Of a stretch of 64,000 bases of DNA, positions 1 through 8,194 are shown one piece after another. Source of the stretch: Frondihabitans australicus. GTDB taxonomy: Bacteria; Actinomycetota; Actinomycetes; Actinomycetales; Microbacteriaceae. Positions within the stretch are counted from its first letter, which is position 1. Each line of letters starts with the position of its first letter. The stretch is taken from the NCBI RefSeq assembly GCF_003634555.1, contig NZ_RBKS01000001.1:1054001-1118000 (forward strand). Direction: 5' to 3'. The position numbers and the translations under genes were made by a program. The notes beneath the pieces are model-generated. The model saw nothing but the letters and a program-made list of their open reading frames with translations, was not told where the DNA came from and ran no database searches.

Positions 1-121
1 CGAGCTGATGAGCTGGATCTCGCTCGTGTTCGTGCCGCTGATCCTGGCGTACCAGGGCTTCACGTACTGGATCTTCCGCAAGCGCGTGACCCGCGCGCAC
101 ATCGCTGCGGCGGCGCACTGA
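1..121 (+). CDS. cydB: Cytochrome bd ubiquinol oxidase subunit II, C-terminal end (partial)
   Basis: Only the last 39 codons are present, read from base 2 to a TGA at 119-121. The fragment is a membrane segment (LVFVPLILAYQGFTYWIF) followed by a basic tail (RKRVTRAH), which fits the last helix and cytoplasmic end of a CydB-type quinol oxidase subunit. The identification rests mainly on context: cydD and cydC follow directly on the same strand, and cydABDC is a standard actinobacterial operon. The 5' part lies outside the window. Confidence 0.75.
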   Translation, partial: ELMSWISLVFVPLILAYQGFTYWIFRKRVTRAHIAAAAH

Positions 122-161
122 TGGACGCCGCTCGGGCTCGTGCCGATGGGCGCAGGATCGC

Positions 162-1844
162 GTGAAACCCCTCGACCCCCGCCTCCTGCGCGACGCCTCC
201 GCCGTCCGCACCTTCCTCGCGGCGGGGGCGGTGCTGGGCATCCTGCAGACGGCGCTCACGGTGGCGTTCGCCTTCGTGGTGTCGGGCGCCGTGGTCGCCG
301 TGGTGGATCGGCACCCCGAGCGGCTCGCCGGTCACCTCGTGGCGCTGGCCGTCGTGATCGCCCTCCGGTCGGCTCTCGGGTGGGCGCTGGAGGCGACGGC
401 GGCCAGGACGGCCGTTCGCGTGAAGAGCCAGCTGCGCGACCGCCTCGTCGACGCGATCGTGTCGAGGGGGCGCACGTGGCGGGCGGCGCAGAGCTCGGCA
501 CGGCTGGCGACGCTCGTCGGCCCGGGGCTCGACGCGCTGGACGGCTACTTCGCCCGGTATCTGCCGCAGCTGATCCTCACGGCGCTGGCGACGCCGCTCC
601 TCGTCGTCGTGATGTTCACGCAGGACGTCCTCTCGGGCGTCATCGTCGTGTGCTGTCTCCCCGTGATCCCGGTGTTCATGATCCTGATCGGGTGGACGAC
701 GAGAGCCGCGCAGGACCGCCAGTGGGATCGCCTCGCGCGTCTGGCCACGTCGTTCCTCGATGCGGTGAACGGGCTGTCCACGCTGAAGGCCTTCGGCCGT
801 GAGCGCCGCCAGGTCCGGCGGATCGGCGCTCTCACGGACGACTACCGAGTCCAGACCATGAAGGTGCTTCAGGTGTCGTTCCTCTCGGGCTTCGCGCTGG
901 AGATGGCCGCGTCGCTGTCGGTCGCGATCGTCGCCGTGTTCATCGGCGTCCGTCTCGTGAGCGGTGCCCTCGGCCTCGAGACCGGGCTGTTCCTGCTGCT
1001 CGTCGCGCCCGAGGTGTTCCTTCCGCTGCGGCTCGTCGGGGCGAACTACCACGCTGCCGCCGACGGGGTGGCGGCGTTCGAGGAGGTCGCCGGGGTGCTC
1101 GAGCAGGCACCTGACGGTAGGCCTCCGGTCGCGGTCCGGCCGCCGACGCCCCCTGCCGCCGCCGCGGCGTCGGTCGTCCTTCGCGGAGTGTCCGTGGCCT
1201 ACGACGGCATCACCGTGCTCGGCCCGGTCGACGCCGAGTTCGCCGTCGGCGAGGTCACGGCGGTGACGGGGCCCAGCGGCGTCGGGAAGACGACCCTGCT
1301 CGCTGCTGTCATGGGCGTCGTCGCGGCCGCGGGCTCTGTGACCTGGCGCGGCTCGGATCTCCCGCCCGCGCGTGCCGACGTCGCCTGGGCCGGTCAGCGA
1401 CCGGGGCTGCTCTCGGGCACGGTGGAATCGAACGTGGCTCTCGGAGCCTCGGGCGACTCGGTTGCGTCCGACGAGGTCCTGCGCGCCCTTCGCACGGCGG
1501 GCGCGGAGGACGTCGACGTGGCGACGGTCGTCGGCGCGGACGGCAGCGGACTGTCGGGTGGGCAGGCGCAGCGGGTGGCGGTGGCGCGCGCGGTCTACCG
1601 TGTGCGGACGACGGGAGCGCGGCTCCTGCTCGTGGACGAGCCCAGTTCGGCGCTCGACCCGGCGGCCGAGGCTCGCCTCGTGCGGGGCCTCCGCGAGGTC
1701 GCGTCGGAGGGCGTCGCCGTGGTCGTCGTGACTCACCGGCCCGCCGTCGCAGCCTCCGCAGATCGCCTGGTCGCGGTCGAGGCACCCCGAGCGACCCGAC
1801 CGGCCGTCGTCGGCGCGCCCGGATCGACGGAGGTCAACGCGTGA
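162..1844 (+). CDS. cydD: Cytochrome bd assembly ABC transporter subunit CydD
   Basis: 560-aa fused membrane and ATPase half-transporter that, with CydC, exports thiols or binds haem and is needed to assemble cytochrome bd. About six hydrophobic segments lie in residues 15-300 (ABC type-1 fold). The nucleotide-binding domain follows, with Walker A GPSGVGKTT (370-378), signature LSGGQ (464-468) and Walker B LLLVDEP (488-494). The GTG start at 162 begins the conserved N-terminus. The next gene starts in a 4-bp GTGA overlap, so the two are translationally coupled. An upstream copy of the GMTCCTGCGMCC 12-mer (148-159, reverse) lies over the start region. Confidence 0.93.
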   Translation: MKPLDPRLLRDASAVRTFLAAGAVLGILQTALTVAFAFVVSGAVVAVVDRHPERLAGHLVALAVVIALRSALGWALEATAARTAVRVKSQLRDRLVDAIVSRGRTWRAAQSSARLATLVGPGLDALDGYFARYLPQLILTALATPLLVVVMFTQDVLSGVIVVCCLPVIPVFMILIGWTTRAAQDRQWDRLARLATSFLDAVNGLSTLKAFGRERRQVRRIGALTDDYRVQTMKVLQVSFLSGFALEMAASLSVAIVAVFIGVRLVSGALGLETGLFLLLVAPEVFLPLRLVGANYHAAADGVAAFEEVAGVLEQAPDGRPPVAVRPPTPPAAAAASVVLRGVSVAYDGITVLGPVDAEFAVGEVTAVTGPSGVGKTTLLAAVMGVVAAAGSVTWRGSDLPPARADVAWAGQRPGLLSGTVESNVALGASGDSVASDEVLRALRTAGAEDVDVATVVGADGSGLSGGQAQRVAVARAVYRVRTTGARLLLVDEPSSALDPAAEARLVRGLREVASEGVAVVVVTHRPAVAASADRLVAVEAPRATRPAVVGAPGSTEVNA

Positions 1845-3526
1845 GCCTGATCCGCACCGCCCAGCCGCCCCTCGCGCGCTCCTGGCGCGGGCACGCCGCG
1901 GGCGCGCTCAGCGCCCTCAGCGGCGTCGCCCTCCTGGCCGTCTCGGCCTACCTGATCACTCGCGCGGCCGAGCAGCCGCCCATCCTGTACCTCTCGATCG
2001 CGATCGTGTCGGTGCGCGCCCTCGCACTGGCCAGAGCGTTCTTCCGGTACCTCGAGCGCCTGACGAGCCACGACGCGGCCTTCCGGCAGCTGGCGGTGGT
2101 GCGCACCGAGCTGTACCGCCGTCTGGTGCGGGTCGCACCGGCCGGGCTCGGCCAGACCTCCCGAGGCGATCTCCTCACCCGCGTGGTGACCGACGTGGAC
2201 GCGCTCCAGGACCTCCCGCTCCGCGTCGTGCAGCCTCTCGCGATCTCGGGTCTGACGGCGCTCCTGTCGGTCGCCGTGGTCGCGGTCATCTCACCGGTCG
2301 GCGGCGTGGTGCTCTTCGCGGGGCTCGCCGTCGCGTTCGTCGTCGGCTGCGTCGTCGCCAATGCGTTGGCACGCACGACGGAGTCGAGCCTCGCCGACCT
2401 CCGCGGCAGGCTGGGCGACGCCGTGCTCGACCTGGTGCAGAACCTCGACGTGCTCGTCGCGTTCGACGCCGCCGAGGCGCAGGTCGACCAGGTGCGGAGC
2501 CTCGACCGAGAGCTCCGCAGCGTCTCGCTCCGACGTGCGACGACGACCGGCGTGGTCGCCGCCATCCTCGCCCTGGTCAGCGGGGCGACCGTGCTCGCCG
2601 CGCTCTGGGCCGTCGCCCCGTCGCTCGGCCCTCTCTCCGGGCCCGCCTACGCCCTCGTCGTGCTCGTGCCCCTCGCCGTCTTCGAGGTGGTCGGCAGCGT
2701 TCCGGTCGCGATCGTCGCCTGGCGGACCGTCCGTGCGAGCGGTGCCCGAGTCGAGTCGGCCGTCCCGGCGGTCGCTCCCGCGGGGGTCGTGGCGGACGAT
2801 CCCGACGCGGGCGGCGGCGACGTCAGCCCGATCGAGCTGCCGCCGGTGGGCGAGGTGGCTCTGCGGTTGCGCGACGTCGTGGCCACGTGGCCGGGTGCCG
2901 CTGCTCCTGCGCTCTCGGGGGTGTCGCTCGAGGTCCGACGGGGCGACCGCCTCGTCGTCGAGGGGCCGAGCGGGGCGGGCAAATCGACGCTCGCGAGCGT
3001 CCTGGTGCGGTTCCTCGACCACGACGGGACCTACGAGATCGCAGGATCCGACACCCGCGCACTCGACGCCCGGCGCGTCCGTGCCACGGTCGGCCTCATC
3101 GAGCAGACGCCGTACCTCTTCGACGACAGCGTCCGTCAGAACCTCCTGTTCGCGCGCGACACCGCCGGCGACGCCGACCTCGTCGAGGTGCTCGAGCGCG
3201 TCGGCCTCGGGGACTGGCTGGAGGCGCGGGGCGGCCTCGACGCGCGGCTGGGTGAGCGAGGCGCGCTCGTCTCGGGTGGTCAGGCGCAGCGGATCTCGCT
3301 GGCGCGGGCGCTGCTGCGCGGCTTCCCGATCCTGGTGCTCGACGAGCCCGCCGCCGGCGTGGACGCCGCCCTCGCCGACTCTCTCGTCGAGGACCTGCTG
3401 GCGACGGCCGCCGCGGACGGCACGACCGTGCTGCTGATCTCCCACGTGCCGGTCACGTCGCCGCTGGTGACCGGTCGAGTGTCGATCGTGGGCGGCCGCG
3501 TCGCGGCCGTCACGACAGGGCCATAG
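1841..3526 (+). CDS. cydC: Cytochrome bd assembly ABC transporter subunit CydC
   Basis: 561-aa partner of CydD with the same layout. The N-terminal half holds the transmembrane segments. The ATPase half has Walker A GPSGAGKST (about 375-383), signature VSGGQ (about 477-481) and Walker B ILVLDEP, ending in a switch-region histidine (LLISHVP). The two ATPases probably work as a heterodimer in the membrane. The GTG start overlaps the cydD stop by 4 bp. This is the last cyd gene on the strand. Confidence 0.93.
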   Translation: MSLIRTAQPPLARSWRGHAAGALSALSGVALLAVSAYLITRAAEQPPILYLSIAIVSVRALALARAFFRYLERLTSHDAAFRQLAVVRTELYRRLVRVAPAGLGQTSRGDLLTRVVTDVDALQDLPLRVVQPLAISGLTALLSVAVVAVISPVGGVVLFAGLAVAFVVGCVVANALARTTESSLADLRGRLGDAVLDLVQNLDVLVAFDAAEAQVDQVRSLDRELRSVSLRRATTTGVVAAILALVSGATVLAALWAVAPSLGPLSGPAYALVVLVPLAVFEVVGSVPVAIVAWRTVRASGARVESAVPAVAPAGVVADDPDAGGGDVSPIELPPVGEVALRLRDVVATWPGAAAPALSGVSLEVRRGDRLVVEGPSGAGKSTLASVLVRFLDHDGTYEIAGSDTRALDARRVRATVGLIEQTPYLFDDSVRQNLLFARDTAGDADLVEVLERVGLGDWLEARGGLDARLGERGALVSGGQAQRISLARALLRGFPILVLDEPAAGVDAALADSLVEDLLATAAADGTTVLLISHVPVTSPLVTGRVSIVGGRVAAVTTGP

Positions 3527-3533
3527 TGGAGCG

Positions 3534-3674
3534 ATGACGAAAGACACCGACCCGAAGCCCGACGAACACCTGTCGCCCGATCCGCTCACCGACCCGCACC
3601 CCGAGACCGAGAAGCCCGGCGAGGAGTGGATTCCCGAGCCCGAGCCGGCCGACGGTGACGGCCCACTGCCCTGA
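3534..3674 (+). CDS. Small acidic, proline-rich hypothetical protein (46 aa)
   Basis: ATG at 3534, 7 bp after the cydC stop, gives 46 residues dominated by Pro, Asp and Glu (MTKDTDPKPDEHLSPDPLTD at the start). It contains a short PGEEWIPEPEP stretch that I have seen in small actinobacterial ORFs but cannot tie to a function. No signal peptide, membrane segment or cysteine is present, and it is probably disordered. Its close spacing to cydC suggests co-transcription. It could be non-functional, but the third codon positions are strongly GC-biased like those of neighbouring genes. Confidence 0.55.
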   Translation: MTKDTDPKPDEHLSPDPLTDPHPETEKPGEEWIPEPEPADGDGPLP

Positions 3675-3748
3675 TCGGCGGGTTACGGCGCCGAGCGCGC
3701 GGTAGCGTCGAGTCCCTCCACCGAACAGTTCCCAGAGCAGGAGCGCTC

Positions 3749-4978
3749 ATGCGTCATCGACGTTCGTCGAGCCCGGTCAGGACCGCTCTCGCGGTGACGT
3801 CGTCCGTAGGACTCATCGTATGGGGGCTGCTCGTGGCCGCGCCGGCTCAGGCCGACCGGGCACCTGGCGTGACCAGCATCTCGGTGGTCGGGCAGACGAT
3901 CGTCACGGACGGCTACGACGCCGTCTGGCTCGCCACCGCCACGAACAACGGGACGACGACCACCTCGGGCCCCGAGGTCATCACGCTCACCTACAACGCG
4001 GGTGCCAACCCCACATTTCCGAACGTCGACGGGGCGTACACCAACGTTCAGGGGCTCGGCCCGAGCGCGCGGGAGTGCGTCGTCTCCAGCGCGCACTTCA
4101 CCGTCACCTGCACGACGCAGAGACTTGCAGCCGGCGCGTCCGTGACCGTGGCGATCGCGGCGCAGACGGTCGCCGGAGTCATCCCCCGGACGAACGCCGT
4201 GAACTGGACGGCGGAGGCCTCGTCCGGGCCCGGCGACGACAACGGTGCCAGCAACTTCGAGACGAGCGCCGTCGTCACTCAGGCCGCGCCGGCGCCCTCG
4301 ACGGATCCGATCGTCTCCGATTCGACCGTCGTCTACGGAGGCCATTCCTTCGAATCCCCGAACCAAATGTATTCGTTGATCATGCAGGCCGACGGCAATC
4401 TCGTCGAGTCGTCGGGCGGTAGGGCGATCTGGTCGACGCAGACCGCGGGGAACCCCGGAGCGTACTTCCTGATCACCGAATCGGGTGAAGGGGTCGTCTA
4501 CTCAGGCGACGGACGAGTGCTGTGGTCGCAGGCGAGTCCGCGCGCCACGACCGTGTACCCCCAGGTCGTCGTGAGCGACTCAGGCAAGCTCGTCGCGACC
4601 GACCCGAACGGGACCCTCTGGAGCGTCGGAGGTCCGACCACCACGACGCCGACGGCCCCGTCGGCGATCACCGCGTCCGCTGTGTCGCCCGCGGGACAGA
4701 TCCTCGCGGCATCATCGGCCCGCCTCCTCCTCCAGTCGGACGGCAACCTCGTCGACTATGTGGGCTCGAAGGCCGTCTGGTCGTCAGGGACCTACGGCCA
4801 TGCCGGTGACCACCTGTCGCTGCAGGCCGACGGAAACCTCGTGCTCTACATGCCCAGCGGCCGTCCGATCTGGTTCACGCGGACAGGCGGCTCCGGAGCA
4901 GGCAACCGCCTCACCCTGGCTAGCTCCGGCCTCCTGACGCTCAGCCACGGCACGAAGGTCCTCTGGCACGCCGGGTGA
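3749..4978 (+). CDS. Secreted protein with C-terminal bulb-type (mannose-binding) lectin repeats
   Basis: 409 aa. An N-terminal basic stretch, a hydrophobic core (SVGLIVWGLLVAAPAQA) and an Ala-x-Ala-like site near residue 36 form a Sec signal peptide. Residues about 40-180 look like a beta-rich DUF11/CARDB-type module. The C-terminal half has B-lectin repeats with the QxDGNLV motif: QADGNLVESS, QSDGNLVDYV and QADGNLVLYM. No LPXTG or membrane anchor is seen at the C-terminus. A TAGCGT -10-like box lies at 3703-3708 and a GGAG ribosome site precedes the ATG. By fold it probably binds mannose-type glycans outside the cell, but the ligand is not shown. It may act in adhesion or as a bacteriocin-like lectin (lectin-like bacteriocins share this fold). 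Confidence 0.8.
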   Translation: MRHRRSSSPVRTALAVTSSVGLIVWGLLVAAPAQADRAPGVTSISVVGQTIVTDGYDAVWLATATNNGTTTTSGPEVITLTYNAGANPTFPNVDGAYTNVQGLGPSARECVVSSAHFTVTCTTQRLAAGASVTVAIAAQTVAGVIPRTNAVNWTAEASSGPGDDNGASNFETSAVVTQAAPAPSTDPIVSDSTVVYGGHSFESPNQMYSLIMQADGNLVESSGGRAIWSTQTAGNPGAYFLITESGEGVVYSGDGRVLWSQASPRATTVYPQVVVSDSGKLVATDPNGTLWSVGGPTTTTPTAPSAITASAVSPAGQILAASSARLLLQSDGNLVDYVGSKAVWSSGTYGHAGDHLSLQADGNLVLYMPSGRPIWFTRTGGSGAGNRLTLASSGLLTLSHGTKVLWHAG

Positions 4979-4985
4979 GGCACGC

Positions 4986-4991
4986 TAGCGT
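4986..4991 (+). promoter_or_regulatory. -10 box TAGCGT of a probably leaderless proS promoter
   Basis: TAGCGT is followed by exactly 6 nt and then the ATG of proS at 4998. No Shine-Dalgarno sequence lies between them, so transcription probably starts at or beside the start codon. Confidence 0.6.
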
Positions 4992-4997
4992 GGCCTG

Positions 4998-6422
4998 ATG
5001 GCAACGCAGAACCGCGCACCCGTGCTCACCCCGCAGGCCGAGGACTTCCCCCGCTGGTACCAGGACGTCCTGGAGAAGGCCGAAATGGCCGACAACGGCC
5101 CGGTCCGAGGCACGATGGTGATCCGGCCGTACGCCTACGGCCTGTGGGAGAACATGCAGCGCGAGGTCGACTCCCGCATCAAGGCGACCGGCGCCGAGAA
5201 CGTCTACCTGCCGCTGTTCATCCCGCAGTCGTACCTCGAGCGCGAGGCCGAGCACGTCGAGGGCTTCAGCCCCGAGCTCGCCGTCGTCACGCACGCCGGC
5301 GGCAAAGAGCTCGGCGAGCCCGTCGTCGTCCGCCCGACGAGCGAGACGGTCTTCGGCGAGATGATGGCGAAGTGGGTGCAGTCGCACCGCGACCTGCCGA
5401 TGCGGCTGAACCAGTGGGCGAACGTCGTCCGCTGGGAGCTGCGGCCCCGCCTCTTCCTCCGCACCACCGAGTTCCTCTGGCAGGAGGGGCACACCGCCCA
5501 CGCGACCGAGGCCGACGCGAGCGCCTACGCCCGCACGATCCACCTCGACGTCTACCGCGACTTCCTGCAGAACGCCCTCGCGATCCCCGTGCTCACCGGC
5601 CTCAAGACACCGAGGGAGCGTTTCGCGGGCGCCGTCACGACTATGACGTGCGAGGCGATGATGGGCGACGGCAAGGCCCTCCAGATGGCGACCAGTCACG
5701 AGCTCGGCCAGAACTTCGCCCGCGCCTTCGACATCGGCTTCACCGACGAGACCGGGCAGGTGCAGACCTGCTGGACCACGTCGTGGGGGTCGAGCACGCG
5801 CATGGTCGGCGGCCTGATCATGGCCCACGGCGACGATCAGGGCCTCAGGATCCCGCCGCGCGTCGCCCCGATCCAGGCCGCCGTCATCGCCGTGAAGGAC
5901 GACCCGCGGACGCTCCAGGTCGCCGCCGACCTCGTCGCCGAACTCGAGCGCTTCGGGGTCCGCGCCCGACTCGACGACCGCACCAGTCAGGGCTTCGGCC
6001 GACGCGCGACGGAGTGGGAGCTGAAGGGCGTCCCGCTGCGCGTCGAGGTCGGCCCGCGAGACCTCGAGGCCGGGCGTGTGACCGTCGCACGGCGGGACTC
6101 GGGGGAGAAGACGCAGGAGCCGCTCGACACGTTCGCCGAGGAGGCCCCGGCGCTCCTGAGCCGCATGCACGCCGCCCTGATCGACTCGTCGCGCGCCCGG
6201 CTGGCGGAGCGCACGCACGATGTCGCAACATCCGAGGAGGCCTTCGAGGCGGCGCAGACCGGATTCGGCAGGATCGCGTGGAGCACCCTCGGCGAAGACG
6301 GCGAGGCCGACCTGAACCGCCGCGGGGTGACGGTCCGGTGCCTGCAGCTGCCCGACGGGTCGCTGCCGGAGCCGCAGACGCCGGGCGACGACCTTGTGGC
6401 GATCGTCGCCCGCGCCTACTGA
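4998..6422 (+). CDS. proS: Prolyl-tRNA synthetase, archaeal/eukaryotic type
   Basis: 474-aa class II synthetase that attaches proline to tRNA-Pro. It is the short archaeal-type enzyme: it lacks the inserted editing domain of the ~570-aa bacterial form. Visible signatures are the motif 2 region (RWELRPRLFLRTTEFLWQEG, from about 147), motif 3 (GGLIMAHGDDQGLRIPPRVAP, near 270-290), an anticodon-binding fold, and a C-terminal end in YARAY style. Without INS editing, Ala- and Cys-tRNA-Pro clearance would need a separate protein, and a YbaK-type deacylase is encoded at 46410-46898. The start is fixed by a -10 box 6 nt upstream. Confidence 0.93.
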   Translation: MATQNRAPVLTPQAEDFPRWYQDVLEKAEMADNGPVRGTMVIRPYAYGLWENMQREVDSRIKATGAENVYLPLFIPQSYLEREAEHVEGFSPELAVVTHAGGKELGEPVVVRPTSETVFGEMMAKWVQSHRDLPMRLNQWANVVRWELRPRLFLRTTEFLWQEGHTAHATEADASAYARTIHLDVYRDFLQNALAIPVLTGLKTPRERFAGAVTTMTCEAMMGDGKALQMATSHELGQNFARAFDIGFTDETGQVQTCWTTSWGSSTRMVGGLIMAHGDDQGLRIPPRVAPIQAAVIAVKDDPRTLQVAADLVAELERFGVRARLDDRTSQGFGRRATEWELKGVPLRVEVGPRDLEAGRVTVARRDSGEKTQEPLDTFAEEAPALLSRMHAALIDSSRARLAERTHDVATSEEAFEAAQTGFGRIAWSTLGEDGEADLNRRGVTVRCLQLPDGSLPEPQTPGDDLVAIVARAY

Positions 6423-6435
6423 GCCCGACGGTGCC

Positions 6436-7461
6436 TCAGGCGGCCGAGCGCCCCGCCAGCGGCCGACGTCGGAGAGTCGGGTCGAGCTGCGCGGGCGTGC
6501 GGTAGGCCATGTCGAGCGCCGACACGTCGGTGCCGGGCGGGACGATCTCGTCGATGCGGTCGAGGATCTCGTCGGAGAGCGTCACGTCGACGCCGGCCAG
6601 GAGGTCGTCGAGCTGCTCCATCGTGCGCGGGCCGATGATCGCCGAGGTGACGCCGGGGTGCGCGATGGCGAAGGCCACGGCGAGGTGCGTCATGGGCAGG
6701 CCCGCTTCCTCGGCGAGCGGAATCAGCTGTTCGACGACGTCGATCCTGCGCTCGTCCGAGAGGTACGAGAAGAACGAGGCTCGGCGAAGGTCGGTCTGCT
6801 GGCCCCGACGGACGCGGCCCGTCAGCATGCCGCCGGCGAGCGGGCTCCAGACCAGCGTGCCCATGCCGTAGCGCTCGGCCACCGGCAGGATCTCGGCCTC
6901 GATGCCGCGGTTCAGGATCGAGTACGTCGGCTGTTCCGCACGGAATCGCTCCAGGCCCCGTCGCTCGGCGACCCACTGCGCCTCGACCATCTCGGACGCC
7001 GGCATGGCCGACGAGCCGAACGCGCGGATCTTCCCGGCGTGGACGAGGTCGGACATCGCCGACAGCGTCTCCTCGATGTCGGTCGAGGGGTCGGGGCGGT
7101 GGATCTGGTACAGGTCGATGTAGTCGGTGCCCAGGCGGCGGAGCGAGTTCTCGACCGCGGTCATGATCCAGCGGCGCGAGGTGCCCGCGTGGTTGGGGTC
7201 GTCGCTCATCGGCAGGGCCAGCTTGGTCGCGAGGACGACGTCGTCGCGCCGCCCCTGCAGGGCTTTGCCGACGATCTCCTCGGACTCGGCGTGCGAGTAC
7301 ATGTCGGCGGTGTCGATGAAGTTGATTCCGGCCTCGAGGGCGCGGTGGATGATGCGGATCGACTCGTCGTGGTCGGGGTTGCCGATCGAGCCGAACATCA
7401 TGGCGCCGAGGGCGTAGGGGCTCACCTTGATGCCGGTGCGGCCGAGAGTGCGGAACTGCAT
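6436..7461 (-). CDS. Aldo/keto reductase
   Basis: 341-aa NADPH-dependent oxidoreductase with a TIM-barrel fold. The catalytic tetrad is visible in the usual places: D50 and Y55 (FIDTADMYS), K80 (VLATK) and H121 (YQIHRPD). Late in the chain a cofactor-binding region contains IIGPRTMEQL. The length and the DMYSHAESEE motif fit the YghZ/AKR11-14-like group; the substrate is unknown. AGGAG precedes the ATG. It is divergent from a TetR regulator and three operator copies lie between them, so it is probably induced by that regulator's ligand. It converges on proS with 13 bp between the stops. Confidence 0.9.
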   Translation of the reverse strand: MQFRTLGRTGIKVSPYALGAMMFGSIGNPDHDESIRIIHRALEAGINFIDTADMYSHAESEEIVGKALQGRRDDVVLATKLALPMSDDPNHAGTSRRWIMTAVENSLRRLGTDYIDLYQIHRPDPSTDIEETLSAMSDLVHAGKIRAFGSSAMPASEMVEAQWVAERRGLERFRAEQPTYSILNRGIEAEILPVAERYGMGTLVWSPLAGGMLTGRVRRGQQTDLRRASFFSYLSDERRIDVVEQLIPLAEEAGLPMTHLAVAFAIAHPGVTSAIIGPRTMEQLDDLLAGVDVTLSDEILDRIDEIVPPGTDVSALDMAYRTPAQLDPTLRRRPLAGRSAA

Positions 7462-7514
7462 GGATCTCCTCCGGGGAAGGGGTGGTCGGCACGGGAATCG
7501 TGTCGTACCATGAA

Positions 7515-7583
7515 ACGGAACAACCGTCCGTTAATAATCCGGATCATTGTTCCGAAAGACCACGATACGGATCAATGTTCCGT
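7515..7583. promoter_or_regulatory. Three TetR-type operators, ACGGA-N7-TCCGT
   Basis: The divergent AKR/tetR spacer (7462-7601) holds three inverted repeats with the same 17-bp layout. They are ACGGA-N7-TCCGT at 7515-7531, CGGA-N7-TCCG at 7540-7554, and ACGGA-N7-TCCGT at 7567-7583. The second and third also share the core GGATCAwTGTTCCG. Centres are 24 and 28 bp apart. The block has lower GC than its surroundings, as expected for a promoter. Placement between the two genes points to repression of the reductase and self-regulation of the TetR gene. Confidence 0.75.
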
Positions 7584-7601
7584 TAAGCAAGCAGGAGACG
7601 C

Positions 7602-8168
7602 ATGCCGCCCGAGACGATGACCACGCGCCGCACGCGATCCGATTCCCAGCGCAACCTGGCAGCCCTCCTCGACGCCGCGAAGCGCGTCTTCACGACGTCG
7701 GGCGTCGACGCGCCGGTGCGGGAGGTCGCCGCAGCGGCCGGCGTCGGCGTCGGCACGCTCTACCGGCACTTCCCGCAGCGCTCCGACCTGGTCATCGCGG
7801 TCTTCCGTCACGAGATCGACGCCTGCGCCGCCGCGGCGGACGAGTTCGCGGAGAGCCTCGGCCCCGCCGACGCGCTGATCGCCTGGCTGCATCGGTACAG
7901 CGGCTTCATCGCGACGAAGCACGGGCTGTCGGCCGCGCTGCACTCAGGCGATCCGGCGTTCGAGCCGCTGCCCGACTACTTCATGTCGAACCTCGGGCCG
8001 GCGCTGACCCGCCTCCTCGACCGTGCCGTCGGCGCGGGCGAGATCCGGCCGGACGTGAGCGTCGACGACCTCATCTCGACCGTGCGCGAGCTGTCCGGCG
8101 TCGGGTCGAGCGAGATGGTCGCGCGGATGGTGGACGTGTTCGCCGACGGGCTCCGCGTCCGGGTCTGA
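7602..8168 (+). CDS. TetR/AcrR family transcriptional regulator
   Basis: 188 aa. The N-terminal helix-turn-helix spans about residues 20-65 (LLDAAKRVFTTSGVDAPVRE, then GVGVGTLYRHFPQRSDLV). This is a TetR head with the usual Y-R-H-F-P signature. The C-terminal ligand domain contains ALIAWLHRYSGFIATKHGLS, which resembles the SbtR_C type. The start is chosen at ATG 7602 because GCAGGAGACGC supplies a good ribosome site. It probably binds the three operators in the adjoining spacer and controls the divergent aldo/keto reductase. Confidence 0.9.
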   Translation: MPPETMTTRRTRSDSQRNLAALLDAAKRVFTTSGVDAPVREVAAAAGVGVGTLYRHFPQRSDLVIAVFRHEIDACAAAADEFAESLGPADALIAWLHRYSGFIATKHGLSAALHSGDPAFEPLPDYFMSNLGPALTRLLDRAVGAGEIRPDVSVDDLISTVRELSGVGSSEMVARMVDVFADGLRVRV

Positions 8169-8194
8169 CGAGTCCGTCGCCCGGGCTCAGCCGC

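Noticed and set aside
60-1736. Long reverse-strand ORF opposite cydD, and many similar antisense frames
   Set aside because: Composition is Arg/His/Asp/Gly-rich without motifs, and the forward genes are certain. Such frames are common at 70 percent GC.
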